In this document: one piece after another, positions 1-11,274 of the stretch
How the letters are laid out: each line of letters starts with the position of its first letter
Numbering within the stretch: position 1 is the first letter of the stretch
Assembly (NCBI RefSeq): GCF_018139145.2
Contig: NC_059478.1
Location: 33,955,001-34,019,000, forward strand
Length of the DNA stretch: 64,000 nucleotides
Direction: 5' to 3'
Source of the DNA: Gymnogyps californianus
Taxonomy: Eukaryota; Chordata; Aves; Accipitriformes; Cathartidae
Position numbers and translations under genes: made by a program
The notes under the pieces: generated by a model
Seen by the model: only the letters and a program-made list of their open reading frames with translations
Databases searched by the model: none
What the model was told of the DNA's origin: nothing

Positions 1-795
1 TGATTTTTTTTTGTTTTGTTTTGTTGGGTTTTGTTGGTTTCTTTGTCATCCTCTGAGCTTTGGCACCATTGACACTTTACTACTTATTTCTGTGGTAAGT
101 AGGAAGACACTTTTTCAGTCATTGCACAGCATGCTGCAGCTGCACAGAAATGGAGACAGCCTGAACTCTTCTTCTGCCTTGCCCAAAATCCACGGGGCAG
201 ATTTGTGGCCACCATTTTGGATCCTCTCCTGAATGCAAATTCTTTCCCACAGCCATTTAAGCCTTTCTAAATGTGTTTTTCCATTGGAAAGACACATTTG
301 GGCATTAAACATGTGCTTAGAGTGTTGTCTTAACTGAGTATAAAGGAGAGGAAGAAAGTATTTTAAATGGGCACAGCAGAGTCGTTTCTTCTTTCCCTCG
401 GGGGAGCATCCTCCTCAGGAGGCTGGCTGTGTGCATACCCCTGCCTGGCACTCGGGGCACTTCGCTTCAGGGGAAGCAAAAAACTCCGCAGTGGACCATG
501 CATCGGTCCATGGGGATGCCAAAATTTTGCTGAAGTGAGGGGTTGTTCAGAGTTTCAGCCTAGAAAGGAAGCGTTGTTCAGAGGCAGTTCTCTTTCTGTG
601 CAGGTATTTGTTTGCTGACAGTGCAAGGAGGGATAAAGAGGGTTAGTAATCATCCATTTTATTAAATACTACTGCTGAACTGAACCTATGCTGCCCTTCA
701 AAGCACTGTGAAGTGATTTCCATGTTGATTTTTGGCTAAGACACAGATTTTTCCTATCCTCTGGTACTTACACAGTTCTTAACACTGTAAATACC
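1..795. other. Unique noncoding block
   Basis: It opens with a T/G-rich stretch of short T runs and continues as ordinary mixed-composition sequence. Open frames on both strands are shorter than 85 codons and overlap each other, as expected by chance. A short self-complementary stretch lies near 495-515 (TGGACC and GGTCCA around a small loop). I see no exon, repeat family or promoter I can name. Confidence 0.6.
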
Positions 796-985
796 CCAAA
801 ACCTTACAATCTTTGACATCATTTTCCTCATTACATTCCTTCTGAGGCAGGCAAAGACTGCTATTCCCATTGTACAGTTGGGAAATGGAGACATAGATAG
901 GCTAAATAACTTTGTCTAGGATGACACCAGACAAAGAGATAATTATCCAAGATTCAAACCTTGAGCTCTGCTTGCTCAGATGGGT
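796..985 (-). repeat. Ancient MIR-like SINE relic
   Basis: Read on the plus strand it follows the reverse complement of a MIR core in order: a segment like the 3' part, then TATTCCCATTGTACAGTTGG (like the common 'tccccattttacagatgagg'), GAAATGGAGACATAGATAGG, an 'aaataactttgtc' segment, and CAAGATTCAAACCTTGAG, which corresponds to the box-B end of the tRNA-derived head. The order of blocks matches the family and the divergence is high, as expected of an element fixed in early amniotes. Boundaries are approximate. The assignment is from memory of the consensus. Confidence 0.5.
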
Positions 986-3900
986 ACTGTCACCTGCAGG
1001 CCACTCACATGGAGCCTGGAGGAGGTGGCAGAACTGTCGGGGCATGTGTATTTCTACTGGCATAGTGGAAGCTGCTGGTCACACTGGTATCAGAGAGTCA
1101 CAGTGTCATGCTAGATACTGAATCTTGATTTTATACTCAGGGTGTCAAAACACTAAAGACCGTGCAGACTCCCAGCATCCCCACCGCTGTCATTCTCCAC
1201 CCAGTTCTGTACTTCTAACCCCTTTTTTTGCCTCGTAACATGATTTTGCTCCATGCAGTGTTTCATTGTCAAAACATTTGAAGCCATGAAATATTTCTGG
1301 CATGGTAGAAAAATGTAAGGGGACACAAAAACCGAAAGGTCCAGAGCAGGTGCCTTTCTCTAGGTCCAGTCTGGCCCATGGAAATGTCTGGATTCCCAGT
1401 ACCGTCAGCTCCCACTTAACCACTCCTTGGTTCTGCCAGTCTGGTGTGTCTCCTTCTAGCTTGTTCCTTCTACCCGGTGTGCTCTGGGTGATGATCAAGG
1501 CATCTTTTTCTATGTTCCTCTAAGATACTTCCCAGGGGTTTCTCCCCTCTTTTTTTTCCAAGCTGTTAACTTGGCAATGAACAGCAGTTTGTCAGCTTGT
1601 GGAAGCAAGGCAGTGGTGGTGGATGCAGGCGAGGAGGATGAAGGAGTGCTTTTGCCTCCTGCCATCTCTTCTCCAGCTGAAACTGCCTCATCCCGCTGTC
1701 ATCTTACTCCAGACTGTGCAAGGGACAAGGAGCTCGACCCCATTCCCTTTCAGGGTGGGGTTCAAGCTCTAGTTAAGAAATCCTCATTCACATGGTTAGT
1801 AGACAAATTGTTTGGGTTTACTTTTTATTGCCCAATTTTTTTTAATAAATCTGATTTTAGTTGGAAATCTTGAATTTACAGCAACATCTTTGTTTAAGAA
1901 TTAGTTCAATGAAGAAAGAATGTCCTCAGGTGAGGAAACCAATTTTCTCACCTGCTCTAACTGTAGCTGTTTAGCATTCAGATGCTACTTTCCTATAGCA
2001 TTTGGTCGCGTCATGGGTGGGACAGTTAACCCCACGCCAGCAATTGCAGGGCTGTAGCCTTGAAAAAATCCAAACCAGCCCAGCAGTACTTCTAGCAGGT
2101 ACTTTCCCTGACACCGTTGCTAAAGTGCCAGGTACTTGATTCAGCTTTTAAGTATGACATAGCAAAAAATGATGAGATATGCTGAAGTATAACCATAGAC
2201 ATGAGTTAGTGTTTATAAAATGCTGCATTTTATGTTTTTTAATCAGCTGCGCAATACTTAACATGCAGCACGAACACCCCAGTCCTCCATACGGTGTGCT
2301 TGAAGCAATTTTTTCATGTACTTAGGGTTAACTGCTCCTGTTTTGAGCACTTTGTGTTTTACATGTCCTGTTCCGCAATGAAAAAGCAGTGAATTATTTC
2401 CAACTAGTTATAAGCTGTTCTTATTCTGTCAACACGGAGTAGAAATCCTGGTCGTCTTTCTGTGTGACACAAATTTTCACACTTTCTGCAGTTAATGTAA
2501 TTGCAAACGCTGCCAGATAATGGCCTGCTTTCTGGGCACGGGACTGAGAATGTGCATATTATCCCATATTTTAAAATAATTGGCCTGTACATGTTACAGA
2601 GTTTGGAACTTAATTCTGGAAAGCAGCATTGCTTCTTGGCAGTACTTCTTGGCACCAAGCAGTGTGCGTTTTTGTCCGCGGCAGCTCTGTGGAGCAGCGT
2701 GAAGAGGGTTAATGCTGATAACACTGGAAAAGTCTCCCGGCTGCGTGGCGGGAGAATTGACCTAGCCTGGCTGAAACAGCGGGGAACTAATAGAAGTTTT
2801 CTGCTCTATTCAGAGCAGGGTAGTCAAGCATCTGAACTTCCCACCAAACTCTGTTTTCTATTGTACTTTTGATGCCAGCTTTCTGTAGCACTCGGCACTA
2901 AAAGACAAACAGTTGCAACTCCATCCTTCCAATTCCGACTATAGGGCGTTTAGTCTTAAAAAAAAATAAATCTGTAACAATGCTAGTCTTATTTAAACAG
3001 ACTGTTTGGGGGAAAGGAGCTTTGGTATTTACAACAAAGAACATTCAATACGTTTCAGAATAGAGTATGTAAATAAATAGAGCGCACTTACGCTTGTATG
3101 CTCAGATAATGCTACTGAGTTAATCTTATCTCGAGTTTTCTTTAGAAGTAAAGCTTCTAAGTTTTGATTAGGGTGAATGTCATTTTTATCTCTCTTTAAA
3201 GCACCTATCGTATTGCGGCGCTCTATGTAAACAGCGAAGGCAGAGGACCTAATTGCTGCTGTCAGCTTCTCACTGTCGGCTGAGCACTGCTGTTCACTTA
3301 GTTCAAGTATTTTACATGAACATGCCAATAAAAGAGCACAAAATTTGACTTTCATGTTAATGAAGCCCCAAGCTCATTTTCCTTTGTGATGTTTCCCTAT
3401 TTTTTTCTCAGTATACACTTTGCTTTTGAACATATTTTTTTTTAAACAAAAGCAAAAGAAATTTGCTATAAATTTTACATACATATAGAGATGAGGATGA
3501 ATGGTCTGTATACTGGAAATACACTGTTGGGTGGATTGCTAAACTTACATATCGCAAGAATTTTGTACATCTGTGCCTGGATATGGAACAGCGTGCAGAA
3601 CATGAAGGTGCAGGAGCATTTTGCCTCTGTGAGCAGGGCAAGACGACAGCCACTCTGTAAAAATGTATATTGCATCTGGATCTATGAGTAACTCTTGACC
3701 TAGCGCAGACAACTGATTGACGTAATGAACAGGGGGTATCTGAGCTCAAATACTTGGCAGAAACAAAACTGCCTTGTCCTGACTTTCTGTGATCCCTCAG
3801 TTGGAGTCTTTTCGAAAATCATAAGGATGGAGACCCTGTGTTGAAAGACTGTCTGGTAAGATATTGTTGAAAAGAGGCAGGGGGAAAACAGTTTCTGAAG

Positions 3901-4563
3901 AATTTACAGCCCTGTTGATCTACTAACCCCACTGAAAAGACTAGCTGAAGCAGAAAGTCCCAAAAGGGTTAAGTGGAGGCAGGTGTTCAATGGACATGAT
4001 AAACTATATCCCTTTCAGCTCTCAAGAAATATCTAATTTCTGCTGTGCAATAGAGAGAGCAGTGACTCTGTGCACCTCTTTATACCTAAATACTTTCTAA
4101 GGACTGATTAAGTTTCCCTGATACCTGTAGTAAATATTCTCATTTAAAAAAAAAAAAAGGAAAATAGAAAAAAAAAAGCTTTTTTCTGAGGGGTAAGTGC
4201 TTACTGATTAGATGGTGGTGGATTTTTTTTTTTATATAAGGAAAAGTTAATTTGTTTGATAGCAGCACATATTTGTGTACAGCTGTCCCCAAGCACTTCT
4301 TGTGTGTCTCCCGCTGTAATGAAAGCAGTTTGGGTTTCATGCTGCTAGCCAGTACAGCCATGTAGCATTTGCTGCTGTGAAATGTTTAGTATGAAGTGCG
4401 GCCCTACATCCACGACAAGACCGTATCCCTTCCAGGTGAGCAATATCAGTATACTAATTTGCAGTGTGTTTGAATGCACGTCAACAGGAGTGGTTATTTT
4501 AGGCTACAGAAAGTTTATCTTGAAGTAAGCATGATAAAAGAATATCCTTTTTGTCCGTCCCGT
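986..4563. other. Unique noncoding block
   Basis: Mixed-composition sequence with short A runs near 2959 and 4146-4180. The longest open frames (about 100-123 codons near 2404-2872 and 3029-3749) overlap on opposite strands, lack recognisable motifs, and some begin at non-ATG codons. Weakly AT-rich segments near 3050-3480 contain nothing I can name. Confidence 0.55.
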
Positions 4564-4581
4564 CCCCCCCCCCCCCCCCCC
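4564..4581. repeat. Poly-C homopolymer, 18 bases
   Basis: Eighteen consecutive C residues, so poly-G on the other strand. This is a pure mononucleotide tract, prone to length variation and to sequencing error. The surrounding sequence is not repetitive. Confidence 0.95.
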
Positions 4582-4839
4582 GACAAGCTCTGATTCCTGT
4601 GCTGTCCTTCTCTCCTGGAGCAATGTGCAGGATCTGGGCTACCTCATCCATCTGGGCTGCGTTCACTCTTTCTGTGCTTATTTTACATACAAGCTGTTTT
4701 CCCTTGTCTCCTTGTTCTCCTTTCCCTGTTCCAGGCATGGCAAACTGAAGGAGTCAAATTCAGGCTTGTGAGGGCTTTTCCCTTGTTCTTCTCTGCCGTT
4801 AACATGTGTCTCCTAGTTTTACTGGACATCCTGAGAAGG

Positions 4840-4931
4840 TTGCCAGATGACATATATGGAAATACTGATAAGGTTAATGGGACATCAGGAGAAATATTAA
4901 AAATCCTGATTTATATTGGGACATCTGGCAA
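4840..4931. mobile_element. Possible short DNA-transposon relic
   Basis: A perfect 10-bp inverted pair bounds this 92-bp segment: TTGCCAGATG at 4840-4849 and CATCTGGCAA at 4922-4931. The interior is AT-rich and repeats a GGGACATC word. The ends resemble those of short nonautonomous elements (hAT-like) with 'ggttgccagatg' termini that I recall from reptile and bird genomes. No flanking target duplication is visible and there is no coding capacity. It could also be a chance inverted repeat. Confidence 0.3.
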
Positions 4932-7900
4932 ATCTTATTTCCAGAACCTCTTTTGGTCTGTAGGTGAATCCTGAAAACTCTTAAAACTTCATAAGATGTG
5001 CTTGTACACTGCGGGATCTGCTCTGTCCTTCACAGCATTATCCCCCCCCTCATGGCAAGTATTCGGTGCTGTGTACCCAGAGCCACAGCTGATCTTGGAC
5101 AGAGCTTGTTTGGACTTCATCTGGCATGGCACATTAGTTTATTTCTGTTGTTTTCCTCTCCCCTTCCATTTCTCCAGCACTTTTAGGGTTGGTTGCATTT
5201 AGTTTTCCTTTCTTGTAGTAGGCCTGGTAAAAAGTAGTAGAACATTTTAAACTTTTAAAAAATGAGGGGTTTGTACAATTTTTGGAAGGACTGACTCACT
5301 TTTTAGTTGTTTTTGTGTAATTTATTTAAATTTGAAATATTACTGCACATCTTAGCATGAACAAAAGATTCCAGGAATTTTTCATTTACCAAAATGAATT
5401 TTAATTTATCAAAAGCTCCTGACATCTTGAGGCAGGCACGATGCGTTCTTTGTGTTTCAGTCTAATGCTGGCTCCCAGCCATGAGGCTGTGAAGGATCGT
5501 TTTCACCCGAGGCCTCTTGTAGTTGGAGGAAATCAATCTTGTGTGATACAAAATGCCTGAGCATTGGAGGCATGTCCATCTTCAGGAACTTCAAACTCAT
5601 TCCCTTCCTTTCAGGGACTTGGCTTGAAGGCAGAGGCTGAACTCTCTTCTTGTCCAAGAAAAATGAACAAGCCTTGTAAAGATGCTTTCTCCTCTGACTG
5701 CATGTCTATTGAGCTGGAAGATTTTGACTTCTCCCTGGAGTAGGGAAGATGTGGGTGGCCTTCAGCAGAGATGAGGCTGCTGAACAATGTGGCCATTGTT
5801 TCAGCTCCTCCAGGAGGTAGCAGAGTGTTGCTTTAACATGGTGGTTCTGTTTCTGGTGGGCTGGTAATACTGAGGCATTGCTTTTTGTCTTGTAATTATA
5901 ACAGTATTAGCTAAAGTTTTCTCCCTTGCTGATATTAATTAATCAGTAATGTCGATGGGATAGTGTTTGGGTTACTCTGTCTTCATGTGCGAAGGTAGGA
6001 ATCTATAAGAAATAAGTGTGGAATCAGAAAACATGCGTTCCCAGGGAATGAATTTGAGGTAGCAGCTTTTGGATGCTCTCTGCATTATGGTTAAAAAGGA
6101 GTAACAACAGCAACAAAAATCAAACTGCCATCTTGAGTCTAATAGCCCATTGCACTAGCATGACTGAGGCACTGGTTTCTGCAGCTGATGATACGCAGGG
6201 ACCTGGTGTGGGGAGCTGGCGTAGTAGTCATGTCCTAGTGACTAGATACCCCATTTACAACAGGGGCTGGAGTAAGGATTTAGCTGGTCTTTGCAGAGTG
6301 AATTGGCTCAGGCCTTCTGTAGTTACTCCCTTTTCTCCTTTTTTTTATTACAACATGTTTAATTTGGGAAGTGATTTAATACAGACTTCTGTTTTCTGGT
6401 TTTAATTTCTCTCTGCTGTTATTTGGGGAAGAACTGTTGTGTTCTCTGCTCAGGAGATAGGAAGACACCTGACTGAAGGCCTCCACGGTGGAAGCCTTTG
6501 GTTTTTTGAGATAATCTGCAGTTTGTTCTGTTTCCCCACAGCTGCTTTTTGGAAAAACTGTAATTCCTTCAAGTTGGTATTAAAATGAGCAAATAAGAAG
6601 TCTGTTTTCTCTTTGCTGGCTTACATGGCATTTTACCTTATAAATCTTCTGTTTGAAGCTTGTGGAATCTGGACCAATATCCATGGTGACGCGTTATGCA
6701 CACATTGCACAGCTGTAAGTCTATGAGAGGTGAAATCTGGATGTCACAGAAGTGCATGCAAAACTCCGGTATGCAGCAGGTCTGAGATTTCACACTTCCT
6801 CTCCAAAGTTCTGCTGGATGAATTGCTCGATGCTGGGTTTTGGGGGTGTTGGGGTGGGCTTTTTTGTTTATCTGGGTTTTGTTTTTCAAATAAGGTAAGG
6901 CTAAGCAGCTGTTGCTGCTGGAGTCATTCAGAATGAGTCACAAGAGAGTAGAGATGGAAAATATTTTTAAATAATTGCAATTTGATTAAGAAAAACATAC
7001 ACATAATTTTGAGGTGATTCAGGGCATAATGAATGTGTGGCCCTGCTTTCTCAGATGTACAGAGTCTGTACCTTTCTCTGGAGTGTGTATGACTAAAGAT
7101 GCTGTGCGCTTCTGCAAAGTATTCAACCCCTACATCCCCTTCATGGAGAATGCTGTGCACGTGGTGTTATGTTCAGCAGGGAGGAAAGGAAGATTTGCTT
7201 GAGGATATGCTGCAGGAGGGCTGAAATCAGAGCGAAGGGCTTACTGCTGAAGGTGGGATGCTTTGCTCTCCTAGGAGGGTAGCAGGCTGTAGGCATCAGA
7301 ATTGCGCTATTTGTGTTACTAGCTTCGATTCTTGGTCTCGCAGAATTATCTGGACTTTGCTTCAGCTCTAGCGCTGTGCTTCCAGACTCTGCCATGTTAC
7401 GTTACTGAAGGAAAGCACAGCGTCTGGCATTGCCACCTGGAGAGGAAAGGCAGGGACGACTCAGGCTGTTTCTTAGGAGAACTCGGCCTGTTGCTTTCCG
7501 TTGTTGTGGCAGATCTTCATAAACCCTGATCTCTGTGACTGGAGGCAAAAGTAAGAGAACTGAACAATGAAACATTAGTTACTAAATTTAATCTGTTACA
7601 TGCAGATATGAGAGGGCAGACTTGATAATGTGCTTCCAATATGCTAAGGAGCTGGCACAAAAACGAAGGCAATAGTTGTTCTTGTCCACTGAGATTAGGG
7701 CTAGCTATGGTCTTAAACAGCAGCAAGGGACATATAGACCTAACCATTAGTTAGATGATGGAATAGCTTTAATGGAATTGCTGTTATTCATCGTCTTTAA
7801 GGATGTTCAGCCACTTGTGGTACAGCTGATCCTGCTTTGAGCTGACGGGAGGGAAGAGGCAATGTCTCCAGCATGACCTCAGCTCTGCTCTGTGTAGCAC

Positions 7901-10900
7901 CCTTGCAAAGATCTACAGAATGGGAGTTGCCATGCTTGGAATGGTGGAAATAAGGTTGCAGAAAGTGTAGGTGTGTTAGATTTCCCTTAGCAAAAAGGTG
8001 AGGATCCTCATCTCTTCTCCAGTGATTGTCCTGCTCATTTTTGTTGGACCTGCTGTTGAAGATGGTATCTGCAGGGTAACTGATGGCTTTTCTTTGCTTT
8101 GAGTGGGAAGTCACTCAACTGCAGACTCATTTCTCTTTGCCTGTTCACTAAAGTGGTCCTCTGAATTGTTACAGTGGAGGTTGTGTCACAGTGCCCGCCT
8201 ACCACAGCTTTTTCTTCTGCTGTTTATTTTCCAGAAGAAAACAATGGATATAGTGGATAAACGAACAAGAACATGAACATCAGCATTGAGTTAAATGAAC
8301 AGGGAGTGATGTTTTTCTCGCTGTGCTTGTGTCAGATAAGTTGGGCAAAATGTCATGGCACTTGGATCTATTATTTTCTTCTTGCCATTGGCAACTGTCC
8401 CCGTCACTTGCCCGTCTGCAGTGCTGGTTTCATAATAATAATTCAAAGAATTTGCATGGTGAGATTGCAGTTTTTAAAGCATGTTGCAAATATTAGTTGA
8501 AGCACACAGCCTCCGAATGGTAGGTAAGCCCTGGCCTCTTCTCGCTGCAGCAGAAGTGGAGCAATGACTAGGCAAGGGCAACAAAAGAAGTTATTGTTAA
8601 AAGCAGCACGAGAAACTAGAGGCTCCTGGCTCAAAAACCAGTGCCCAGACTCCCAGGCACATGACACAATTTACCAACATGCAGCCTGGTTTTAGCAGTT
8701 TTAATGTCAAGCATATATCATCATTAGTCTCACTCCAGCAGCCTATGTGTTTTCCTTTTCTTTATTTTCTTCCTGAAAGCTGTGAGCAGCTCCAGTAATT
8801 CTTGAGAATAAATCTTATTTCATCAAAGTGAGTGCCTCGTCAAAAGCACTGTTTATCTTTGCAGCTCTGTCTGGGCTTTAATGCTTGCAAGGAGTCAGGA
8901 GTGGCTGCATTGTGCTTCCTGACCAGATGTACAAATACCAATCATGCGGGCACTCGGATGAGGCACATTCCTATCATTATTTTGCAATGATAAGATCTAT
9001 TAAGCTACTAGGACAGTCGTTGTTTGTTATGTTGATTCATAACTTTATTAATTCCCAAGGAGCTCATTGATTTAATAAATTCTGTCAGGAGCACAGTGCT
9101 GTAAAAAGAACTAGTAAGCACATATAATTCAACTGACTTTCACATAAAAATCAAGTGTGTGCTCGTAGCCTCTTTGGTGATTCTCCTGGTACTTTTTCCA
9201 ATGGACTTTAACTGTGAAGCTTTAAGTGATAGAAATGCTTTAATTATCTGCATGTCTATATAAAGATGCAAATTTGCAAATGATATTAAATGTCACACAG
9301 TGTGGCTTTTGCTGGTGGTGTGTCAGTGGAAAAAAAATCTAATAGTTTTTAAAGGCAGTGTTTTAAAGTGGTGCTTCAAATGAAAGGAATGACATTGTTT
9401 TGAACCTTTTTACCTAGTATTGCTACAAATAGTACTGAAGATGATAGCAGAGTTACTGCCAGTACTTTTCCTTATTTTTTTCAGTTAAAAAAAAAAAGTG
9501 GTAAGAATTATGAAATTCACAGAATAACTTGGACATGCCTCTCTTTCTTGAAATAAAACAACTTGAGACTTTTTCAGGTGGAGAATTTTTCTTTACGTTA
9601 TTCAAATTGAGATTTCAGTTTGTAAGAATGTGATTTTGTTCATATCACTTGATCAATTTGTTATTACAGATGCTTACATTTAATTATTAACCATGGTGTA
9701 TGGTTTGCTTGTAGGTTGTTTGTGTAAATAAGCATAACTAAATCCAGATCTGTTATTAATTACAGATAAGCTCCATGTAATGCACACGGCTTTGTATGAT
9801 CCAACAGTCACAAAATCTGAATGTGTTATGTTCAGCTTGATGGGTTTTTCCTCACTTATAGATTGTTCCTTTTCATTTGTACAAAAAGGAAAACAGATAA
9901 AGTCAGTTAATGCCCAACTTTTATGTTCAGGTTGAGTGACTTGCTGTAAATGGTTTAAAGGGAACATTAAACGTTGAGGGTTTTTTATGCCGGGAAAGTA
10001 CCTCTTTATTGTAAAATAAGACATGATGGGAAGGAATGCTACTTTATTTTTTTATAATTTGCACAGTGGTACAGAAATCGTTGTTTAGTTTTCTTTTGAG
10101 GTCAGACTGAAGTACAGCGGTGAGATCTTATTACTGATTGCGAAGAAGTGTTTTCATAAAAATAAAGATATACCTAGATGAATTCATGCTTTTGTGTTCA
10201 CTTTTAAAATAGTACTGTAATAGAAATATCAAGGTCATGGTTTCAGTTAATTAATGTAATTTAGAGGCATATAGAGGATAAACTGAAATCCCATGTTACT
10301 TGTGTGGTTGTCTTTTGCCATGCAAGAGACATTTAATCAAACACTGGTTATATGCCTACATAATTTTAATACTTTGGGTTTTGTAAATGTGACTTTTGTT
10401 TTGAAGTAGTCCATATTATGATTAAGAAATGAACTCTGAATAAATACTAGACAATGAATGTGTCTCAGTACATTCACTGAAGAGCAAAGGGTGCATGTTG
10501 CTCTCAGCGGCTGGTTGCACTGATTTAAACAGAGGAGTGCTTTAGATCCTTCCCAGCAACTGCTCCTGTCTCTGTATATGTGTGTCTTTGTTACTGTAGG
10601 ATACGAAAACTCAGTTTGTAGGTTCCTGTGCTTAGTATGATGATGAGCAGTCGCTGTTGGCGTCAAGTCTAGATGCCCAAATAAAGGGAGGGCACGTGGA
10701 TTATATGGGTAAAAAACCCCCAATTCTTCGCAATTCAGAGACGTAAAGCAAAAATTACCAAGCAGGAAAAAATAGTTTGTCTAAATTTATTAGCCTGGGT
10801 CTTAGGGTGCTGTTATGACAAAAAAGACACCAAAGAACTGTATGGATGGTGGCTTGAGCTGCTCTCTGAAGGTCCCAGCAGAAGTGGTGGCATCCAGAAG

Positions 10901-11256
10901 AAGCTTGCAATAGCACTTTCCATTTTAGCAATCCATCTTGCAATTAAAATAGAGGACTGCAGGCTCAGTCCTTCTTGCAGATTTGAAGTTATTAAGTGGT
11001 ATAATCAGTCTGCTAATTGGGGGATGTAGTTAGTAATATTTAAAATCCTTTTCAGTTCTGCTGAAAGTTCCTTCTATCTGTAGTGTTTTTAAATAGTAAT
11101 GGCATTCAGGTGCAGCTGTTGTCTTGCACTCAGGGTGATCACTTTCTATCCTGGTCCTCCTCTGCTGTCAGAGCCAGGAATCCCATGGTCATCAACTTCG
11201 CTTGAAGTTCTTTAAGACACAGGAGAAAAAAATTTGGAGGTGTTGGAGGATTTTGG
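4932..11256. other. Unique noncoding block
   Basis: About 6 kb without a recognisable repeat or gene. Open frames are at most about 130 codons (for example near 10337-10723 on the minus strand) and carry no motif I recognise. The segment 8880-9060 is complex AT-rich sequence (TTTGCAATGATAAG, TTCATAACTTTATTAATTCC and similar words) that looks like conserved regulatory DNA, but this is an impression. The 9100-10250 part is AT-rich. Confidence 0.55.
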
Positions 11257-11274
11257 TTTTTTTTTTTTTTTTTT
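11257..11274. repeat. Poly-T tract, 18 bases
   Basis: An uninterrupted run of 18 T, preceded by TTTTGG. It could be a decayed poly-A tail on the minus strand, but no retroelement body is recognisable next to it, so a simple mononucleotide microsatellite is the safer reading. Confidence 0.9.
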
